Source: an uncultured Mycoplasmatota bacterium
Lineage (GTDB): Bacteria > Bacillota_I > Bacilli_A > RF39 > UBA660
Assembly (NCBI GenBank): GCA_946491675.1
Contig: CAMLYN010000074.1
Coordinates: forward strand, 1 to 5,817
Direction: 5' to 3'
Length of the DNA stretch: 5,817 nt
Part shown: positions 1 to 3,769 of the stretch, piece by piece
Position numbering within the stretch: the stretch's first letter is position 1
Layout of the letters: each line of letters begins with the position of its first letter
Translations under genes and position numbers: made by a program
Notes under the pieces: model-generated
Database searches by the model: none
What the model saw: only the letters and a program-made list of their open reading frames with translations
Told to the model about the DNA's origin: nothing

Positions 1-992
1 TAAGAACTGATTTAGCAATCGAAGCAATTGATAATAAAAAGATTAATGGAATCACGTCTAAAGAAGTTAGTGATGATGGCATAAAAGTGACTGAGGTAGT
101 TATTAATGAAGAAGCAAGTCAAATTATAAATAAGAAAAAAGGTAATTATATAACAATTGAATTTGAAGATATTACTGATTATGAAAATAGTAAAAAAGTA
201 GAAAAAAAACTTAGTTATGAATTAACAAAATTAATCAATAAATTAAATATTAATGAAGAAGCAAGTTGCTTAATAGTAGGTTTAGGTAATTCAAAATCAA
301 CACCAGATTCTTTAGGCCCTTTAGTGATCAACAATGTCTTAGTTACTAATCATTTGTTTGAATTAGGAGAAGTTACTGATGGATACCGTCGTGTTTCGGT
401 TTTAACTCCCGGAGTAATGGGACAAACAGGTTTAGAAACCAGTGAAATAATCAGTAGTTTAGTTGATAAATTTAAACCAGATTTTTTAATTGCTATTGAT
501 GCTTTAGCTAGTCAATCAATCGAAAGAGTTAATAAAACAATTCAAATGACTGATACTGGTATTCATCCTGGTAGTGGAATTGGTAATAGTCGTAAAGAAA
601 TTAGTTTTGAAACATTAAAAATTCCATGTATTGCTATAGGTGTACCAACAGTTGTTGATGCAATTACTATCGTAAGTGATACGATTAATTATATGCATAA
701 ACATTATACTTATTCAAAATTAAATATTAATAATCCTTTAAATAAATTAATGGCTTATAGTCCTAATTATTTAAAAGAAAAAATAGTTTTAAACAAAAAA
801 GATAAAGAAACCTTATTAGGAATAGTTGGTACTTTAGAAGATAATGAAATAAAACAACTACTATTTGAAGTTTTAACGCCAATTGGTTTTAATTTAATGG
901 TAACACCTAAAGAAGTGGATTTTTTAGTTGAAAAGTTAAGTTTAATTATCGGTAATGGTATTAATAAATCGTTGCATTATAATATTAAATGA
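1..992 (+). CDS. gpr: Germination (spore) protease GPR, 5'-partial
   Basis: GPR is the aspartic-type endopeptidase (MEROPS A25) that degrades small acid-soluble spore proteins at germination. It is made as a zymogen in the developing spore. The frame is open from base 3, and its first visible residues are RTDLAIE, the family's N-terminal autoprocessing region. The GTG at 87 is therefore an internal valine codon, and the true start lies about 13 codons before the window (inferred from Bacillus GPR). About 329 residues are visible. The two aspartates reported as essential in Bacillus GPR are present: TPDSLGP (Asp codon 306-308) and AIDALAS (Asp codon 498-500). Other family blocks are CLIVGLGN, TPGVMGQTGLETSEI, DTGIHPGSGIGN, IAIGVPTVVDA, LGIVGTL and NLMVTPKEVD. 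The C-terminal tail is slightly shorter than in B. subtilis. The stop is TGA. No terminator follows, so transcripts may read into the next gene. A sigma-F/G promoter would be expected upstream, out of view. Identity is very secure. Confidence 0.96.
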   Translation, partial: RTDLAIEAIDNKKINGITSKEVSDDGIKVTEVVINEEASQIINKKKGNYITIEFEDITDYENSKKVEKKLSYELTKLINKLNINEEASCLIVGLGNSKSTPDSLGPLVINNVLVTNHLFELGEVTDGYRRVSVLTPGVMGQTGLETSEIISSLVDKFKPDFLIAIDALASQSIERVNKTIQMTDTGIHPGSGIGNSRKEISFETLKIPCIAIGVPTVVDAITIVSDTINYMHKHYTYSKLNINNPLNKLMAYSPNYLKEKIVLNKKDKETLLGIVGTLEDNEIKQLLFEVLTPIGFNLMVTPKEVDFLVEKLSLIIGNGINKSLHYNIK

Positions 993-993
993 T

Positions 994-1022
994 TTGACAA
1001 TTTAAGAAAAATATGCTATTAT
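994..1022 (+). promoter_or_regulatory. Strong sigma-A-type promoter, extended -10
   Basis: A consensus TTGACA (994-999) is separated by exactly 17 bases from TATTAT (1017-1022), a one-mismatch -10. TGC at 1014-1016 directly before it gives an extended -10 (TGN). Transcription would start near 1029, leaving a leader of about 17 bases. The -35 begins one base after the gpr stop codon, so this unit is transcribed independently of gpr. It is the best promoter match in the window. Confidence 0.85.
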
Positions 1023-1033
1023 AAACCCACATT

Positions 1034-1044
1034 GGGGGTGGAAG
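1034..1044 (+). promoter_or_regulatory. G-rich ribosome binding site of the unknown gene
   Basis: GGGGGTGGAAG lies directly before the ATG at 1046, with the GGTGG core about 4 bases from it. It is G-richer than the AGGAGG-type sites of nfo and sodA and stands out in this AT-rich sequence. It supports the ATG at 1046 as the start, since the predicted transcript begins only about 17 bases upstream. Confidence 0.6.
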
Positions 1045-1045
1045 T

Positions 1046-1771
1046 ATGAAAGATAATACACCTAAAGTAAAAACATATCCATTAGAGCAATTATATCTAG
1101 GATATTATAATGGTAAGATAACAGTTGCCTTATTAAATGATGAATTTGAAAATCGTTATTCCGATGTTTTTAGTGGACGTATGTATAATTTAGATAAAAA
1201 GTTTGAAATGATTTCTTCATTTTTAACTACATTAACTGAAAATAATTTAGATATTTTATTAACAGATGCTGATGGTATCCAACAACAACAATTAAGTTCT
1301 GCTAAAATAAATGATTTATTAAAAATTTTAGAGCGTAAACGAACTTTAAACCAAGTTATAGTTCAAAAAAATCAAATTATTAGTACTAATGTATCTAATA
1401 TTGTTAGTGATTTGTTAGGACTTAATATCAGCAATCCTAGTACACCCTTTAATTTTAGTGAGAAATTAGGGACAACTGAAATTATTGTTCCTGCTAAAAA
1501 ATTAACTATTTTTAAAAAATATTTATTAGAATATATTAAAGCTTCTTTACTTACTAATCCTAGTCTTATTTTAACTTATAATCAAACTGGTCAGGATTAT
1601 CGCATTGCTAGATCATTAAAAAAAGCTAAAATTATTCAAACTAAACAAATGAAAAATAATCAGTTTTCTATAAATGTTAGTAAAGAAGGAAAACTAAGAA
1701 TTAATGATATAGATATCAATGATTATCAAAGAAAACAAGATTTAGGTTTTCAAAAAACATTTAGATTTTAA
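1046..1771 (+). CDS. Hypothetical protein, 241 aa, family not recognised
   Basis: I do not recognise this protein. It looks soluble and cytoplasmic: there is no signal peptide and no hydrophobic stretch long enough for a membrane helix. It contains no Cys, His or Trp, so a Cys/His metal site is excluded. The middle (about residues 45-125) reads as mixed amphipathic helices with an LTDADGIQQQQL segment. Another helix-prone part, KKLTIFKKYLLEYIKASLL, spans about 150-168. The last 60 residues are rich in Lys, Asn, Ile and Gln with short beta-like segments and end in KTFRF, which hints at nucleic-acid or ribosome contact but proves nothing. It has its own strong promoter and its own terminator, so it is monocistronic and possibly well expressed. 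Base composition matches its neighbours, so there is no sign of recent transfer. In B. subtilis the gene after gpr is spoIIP; this protein shows no transmembrane start or SpoIIP-like motif and is not that. Being a real gene is well supported; its function is unknown. Confidence 0.85.
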   Translation: MKDNTPKVKTYPLEQLYLGYYNGKITVALLNDEFENRYSDVFSGRMYNLDKKFEMISSFLTTLTENNLDILLTDADGIQQQQLSSAKINDLLKILERKRTLNQVIVQKNQIISTNVSNIVSDLLGLNISNPSTPFNFSEKLGTTEIIVPAKKLTIFKKYLLEYIKASLLTNPSLILTYNQTGQDYRIARSLKKAKIIQTKQMKNNQFSINVSKEGKLRINDIDINDYQRKQDLGFQKTFRF

Positions 1772-1798
1772 ACTATTGAAATTATCAATAGTTTTTTT
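1770..1798 (+). terminator. Rho-independent terminator after the unknown gene
   Basis: AAACTATTGA (1770-1779) and TCAATAGTTT (1785-1794) form a perfect 10-bp stem with the 5-base loop AATTA. The run of seven T at 1792-1798 overlaps the end of the stem. The stem includes the last two bases of the TAA stop codon. It would also end read-through from gpr. Confidence 0.85.
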
Positions 1799-1837
1799 GT
1801 ATACTAGAAAAGTCATTTAAAAAAATTATAAAAATTA

Positions 1838-1866
1838 TTTATAAACATATGTTTACATGATATAAT
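1838..1866 (+). promoter_or_regulatory. Promoter of nfo, extended -10
   Basis: A perfect TATAAT (1861-1866) is preceded by TGA (1858-1860), an extended -10. TTTATA (1838-1843) is a 4-of-6 match to the -35 at 17-base spacing. The predicted start near 1873 gives a leader of about 90 bases. The spacer contains a perfect palindrome, so access of polymerase may be regulated. Confidence 0.7.
1842..1855. promoter_or_regulatory. Perfect 14-bp palindrome, candidate LexA (SOS) box
   Basis: TAAACATATGTTTA is a perfect palindrome lying between the -35 and -10 of the nfo promoter, where a bound repressor would block polymerase. Its core AACATATGTT equals the core of the Bacillus LexA/DinR box (CGAACRNRYGTTYC). 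By hand it matches 11 of 14 positions. The mismatches are the first two bases and the last, including the G of the GAAC half-site. The palindrome is seen directly; assignment to LexA is inference. Confidence 0.45.
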
Positions 1867-1916
1867 GGAAATGATTGATGGTGAAAATTATTAAAGTTTA
1901 AAAGTAAAAAATAAGA

Positions 1917-1938
1917 ATCATCAACAATTGTTATTGAT
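1917..1938. repeat. Imperfect 22-bp palindrome in the nfo leader
   Basis: The leader carries the perfect 10-bp palindrome AACAATTGTT (1923-1932), flanked by ATCA and TGAT arms (1917-1920, 1935-1938) that also pair, so 18 of 22 positions are symmetric. It has no loop of its own, so it is better suited to binding a protein dimer than to forming an RNA hairpin. It lies 12 bases before the ribosome binding site. No function is known. Confidence 0.35.
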
Positions 1939-1950
1939 TTAAAAATATAC

Positions 1951-1956
1951 GAGGAG
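1951..1956 (+). promoter_or_regulatory. Ribosome binding site that decides the nfo start
   Basis: GAGGAG abuts the ATG at 1957 with no spacing, too close for initiation there. It stands 9 bases before the in-frame TTG at 1966, normal for Firmicutes. This favours TTG as the start codon. Confidence 0.65.
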
Positions 1957-1965
1957 ATGATTAAT

Positions 1966-2847
1966 TTGATTATAGGTTCACATGTTTCATTTAAAAAAGA
2001 CACTCAATTAGTGGGAAGTGTTAATGAAGCGTTAAGTTATGGAAGTACTACTTTTATGTTTTATACAGGAGCACCACAAAATACTAATCGTCAGCCAATC
2101 GATGATAAACTAACTAATGAAGGAAAAGAATTAATGCTTAAAAATAATATTGATATTAATAATGTTATTGTTCATGCTCCTTATATTATTAATATGGCAA
2201 GTAATAATGATTTTGCTGTCACTTTTTTAAAAGAAGAATTAAAAAGAGTCGAAAAACTCGGAATGACTAAATTAGTATTACATCCTGGTAGTAGTGTGAA
2301 ATTAACCAAAGAAGAAGGAATTCAAAATATAATTGATAATTTGAACAAAGTAGGAGAGAGTAAAGTTACAATTCTTTTAGAAACAATGGCAGGAAAGGGA
2401 ACCGAATTAGGCAGTTCCTTTGAAGAAATAAAACAAATAATTGATGGCGTTAATTATGATGTTGGTGTTTGTCTAGATACTTGTCACATTAATGACGCAG
2501 GATATGATATAAGTGATTTTGATAATGTTTTAAATGAATTTGAAAAAATAATTGGTTTAAAATATTTAAAATGTATTCATATTAACGATAGTAAAAATTT
2601 AATTAATACCCATAAAGATCGCCATGAAAATATCGGATTTGGAACATTAGGATTTGAAAATTTAATTAAAATAATTTATCACGATAAATTAAAAGACATT
2701 CCTAAAATATTAGAAACGCCTTATGTAACGATTGATGATAATTCTAAAGAAAGAATGTATCCACCATATAAATTTGAAATAGAAATGATTTTAAATAAAA
2801 AGTTTGATTCTAATTTGATTGATAAAATAAGAGACTTTTATAAATAA
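1966..2847 (+). CDS. nfo: Endonuclease IV (apurinic/apyrimidinic endonuclease)
   Basis: Endonuclease IV cuts DNA 5' of abasic sites and cleans blocked 3' ends in base excision repair, using three zinc ions in a TIM barrel. All nine metal ligands known from E. coli Nfo have counterparts here. Numbered from the TTG start they are His70 (VHAPYIIN), His106 (VLHPGS), Glu139 (LLETMAG), Asp171 and His174 (CLDTCHINDAGYD), His205 (CIHINDSKN), Asp218 and His220 (HKDRHENIGFG) and Glu250 (ILETPY). The enzyme is complete, about 293 aa and typical for the family. The TTG start gives MIIGSHVS, matching the N-termini of B. subtilis YqfS (MLRIGSHVS) and E. coli Nfo. The alternative ATG at 1957 would add three residues but has no usable ribosome binding site spacing. 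The gene has its own promoter with a LexA-like palindrome. Its last 10 bases overlap the convergent gene on the other strand. B. subtilis yqfS is a sporulation (sigma-G) gene acting in spore DNA repair, whereas this promoter looks vegetative. Confidence 0.96.
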   Translation: MIIGSHVSFKKDTQLVGSVNEALSYGSTTFMFYTGAPQNTNRQPIDDKLTNEGKELMLKNNIDINNVIVHAPYIINMASNNDFAVTFLKEELKRVEKLGMTKLVLHPGSSVKLTKEEGIQNIIDNLNKVGESKVTILLETMAGKGTELGSSFEEIKQIIDGVNYDVGVCLDTCHINDAGYDISDFDNVLNEFEKIIGLKYLKCIHINDSKNLINTHKDRHENIGFGTLGFENLIKIIYHDKLKDIPKILETPYVTIDDNSKERMYPPYKFEIEMILNKKFDSNLIDKIRDFYK

Positions 2848-3092
2848 CGATTTTTAAAATAGATATACAAAGTTTCAATTTTCCGATAACTAGTGTTATC
2901 TAACTTTTCTTTTAGATCATCTAAAATACCTCTTGGATTACCAAAGACAATTGTTCGCCAATCAGATTTAATATAATTATAAATTAGTTTTACTTCTTCA
3001 TCCTTTAAAATAATTCCATTTTTAACAGCAAAATTATTAACATCATCTAAAGTCATACGATTAATATATTCACTAATTAATCTTTCTTTCAT
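2838..3092 (-). CDS. Small protein similar to YqfT (DUF2624 family)
   Basis: This 84-residue protein is soluble and probably helical, with no membrane segment and no cysteine. Its first half (INRMTLDDVNNFAVKNGI, then a helix ending YNYIKSDWRT) and second half (GILDDLKEKL ... IETLYIYFKN) follow the spacing I recall for B. subtilis YqfT, a DUF2624 protein of unknown function encoded beside nfo (yqfS). The position next to nfo supports this, since the sequence match is from memory and modest. The ATG (complement of 3090-3092) has a GGTGAT ribosome binding site about 4 bases upstream. Its 3' end overlaps nfo tail-to-tail by 10 bp. The orientation is opposite to that in Bacillus, where I recall yqfT following yqfS on the same strand. 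The start codon lies in one arm of an inverted repeat shared with the sodA promoter region. Being a gene is likely; its function is unknown. Confidence 0.78.
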   Translation of the reverse strand: MKERLISEYINRMTLDDVNNFAVKNGIILKDEEVKLIYNYIKSDWRTIVFGNPRGILDDLKEKLDNTSYRKIETLYIYFKNRYL

Positions 3093-3118
3093 ATAATCAC
3101 CAATATAATATATGAAAG
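3086..3118. repeat. 10-bp inverted repeat between the yqfT-like gene and sodA
   Basis: CTTTCATATA (3086-3095) and TATATGAAAG (3109-3118) are perfect inverted repeats separated by 13 bases. The left arm contains the start codon of the minus-strand gene. The spacer contains that gene's ribosome binding site (GGTGAT on the minus strand) and most of the TATAAT proposed for sodA. On DNA it could be an operator for both genes. In minus-strand RNA it could form a hairpin with the AUG paired in the stem and the ribosome binding site in the loop, if transcription starts upstream of it. The repeat is seen directly; the role is inference. Confidence 0.5.
3104..3109 (+). promoter_or_regulatory. Candidate -10 element for sodA-pbpA
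   Basis: A perfect TATAAT sits 58 bases before the sodA start. I find no good -35 at 16-18 bases upstream (TCTTTC at 3081-3086 is poor) and no TG extension. It is therefore either a weak, activated or repressed promoter, or chance in AT-rich DNA. Some promoter is needed here because the upstream gene is on the other strand. Confidence 0.4.
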
Positions 3119-3152
3119 GTAGAATAAAGTTATGAAAATTAAATAAAATATT

Positions 3153-3160
3153 AAAGGAGG
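3153..3160 (+). promoter_or_regulatory. Perfect Shine-Dalgarno of sodA
   Basis: AAAGGAGG is fully complementary to the 3' end of Bacilli 16S rRNA. It stands 6 bases before the ATG at 3167, which fixes that start and predicts efficient translation. Confidence 0.85.
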
Positions 3161-3166
3161 GATATT

Positions 3167-3769
3167 ATGTTTTCTAGTATTGATGTTGATAGTTATGATG
3201 CTTATGAACCATATATTAGTAGTTATACAATGAATATTCATTATAATAAACATTATAAAAAATATTTAGATAATTTAAACAATTTATTAAGTAAATATAA
3301 TTATGAATATTCAAAAGAAGAATTAGTTAAAAATATCGATATATTTCCTATTAAAGAACGTGGCAATATTTTATTTAATTTAGGTGGAGTTTTAAACCAT
3401 GAACTATTTTTTAGTATTTTAGGTTATGGCGATATGAGTGAAAATTTTAAAAACAAAATTAATGATGATTTTGGTTCGTTTGATAAGTTTAAAGAAGAAT
3501 TTATTAATCAAGCAAAACTATTAGTTGGCTCTGGTTACACTTTTTTAGTTTTAAACAAAGATAAAAAATTAGAAATAATTAATGTTGCTAATCAAGATAC
3601 ACCGATTTCTTATGGTTTAGTTCCTATCATGAATTTAGATTTGTGGGAACACGCTTATTATTTAGATTATCAAAATGAACGAAATTCTTATATAAATAAT
3701 TTTTTTTCAATTATTGATTTTAGCAAAGTAAGCGATATTTATGAAAAAGAAATACAAAAAAATATATAA
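3167..3769 (+). CDS. sodA: Superoxide dismutase, Fe/Mn family, Mn-type
   Basis: This enzyme converts superoxide to hydrogen peroxide and oxygen in the cytoplasm. The four metal ligands are His25 (NIHYNKHYKKY), His78 (GGVLNHELFF), Asp158 and His162 (MNLDLWEHAYYLDYQNER). The gateway pair His29 and Tyr33 is also present. The active-site glutamine is in ANQDTP (Gln143), with Gly-Gly at 73-74 where iron enzymes carry Gln, so the Mn type is favoured; a cambialistic enzyme cannot be excluded. The 200-residue length is normal. The sequence is divergent: the usual N-terminal LPxLPY segment is replaced, GGHxNH reads GGVLNH, and three active-site tryptophans are Phe82, Tyr124 and Phe126. Trp160 remains and is the only tryptophan. 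The gene has a perfect ribosome binding site. Its last 29 bases overlap the PBP gene, implying an operon. B. subtilis also has sodA close to pbpA. The family is secure; the metal is inferred. Confidence 0.94.
   Translation: MFSSIDVDSYDAYEPYISSYTMNIHYNKHYKKYLDNLNNLLSKYNYEYSKEELVKNIDIFPIKERGNILFNLGGVLNHELFFSILGYGDMSENFKNKINDDFGSFDKFKEEFINQAKLLVGSGYTFLVLNKDKKLEIINVANQDTPISYGLVPIMNLDLWEHAYYLDYQNERNSYINNFFSIIDFSKVSDIYEKEIQKNI

Noticed and set aside
87..89. GTG as the start codon of gpr
   Set aside because: The frame is open upstream to base 3 and encodes the conserved RTDLAIE region and following residues, so GTG is an internal valine codon.
990..992. TGA read as tryptophan (Mycoplasma code)
   Set aside because: Tryptophan is written TGG in sodA and the PBP, no gene has an internal in-frame TGA, and the TGA falls where GPR proteins normally end.
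1026..1041. CCAC/GTGG hairpin hiding the ribosome binding site of the unknown gene
   Set aside because: The left arm lies at or before the predicted transcription start, so it would be mostly absent from the mRNA.
1852..1857. TTTACA as a -35 element
   Set aside because: No -10-like sequence occurs 16-18 bases downstream. It is better explained as part of the palindrome and spacer before TATAAT.
1865..1894. Mini-ORF (MEMIDGENY) in the nfo leader
   Set aside because: Its first ATG overlaps the -10 element, the second is at the predicted transcription start, and neither has a ribosome binding site.
2831..2876. Long-range pairing of GAGACTTT with AAAGTTTC around the nfo stop
   Set aside because: The loop of about 30 bases and the G-U pair make it implausible as a terminator.
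2885..2913. GATAAC-TAGT-GTTATC hairpin followed by a T-rich stretch, as a terminator for nfo
   Set aside because: The stem is only 6 bp and AT-rich, the T tract is broken, and it lies in the coding sequence of the minus-strand gene. It could be a weak terminator but the evidence is too thin.
3093..3166. PerR, Fur or MntR box upstream of sodA
   Set aside because: No match to the recalled consensus sequences is visible; only the inverted repeat at 3086-3118 stands out.
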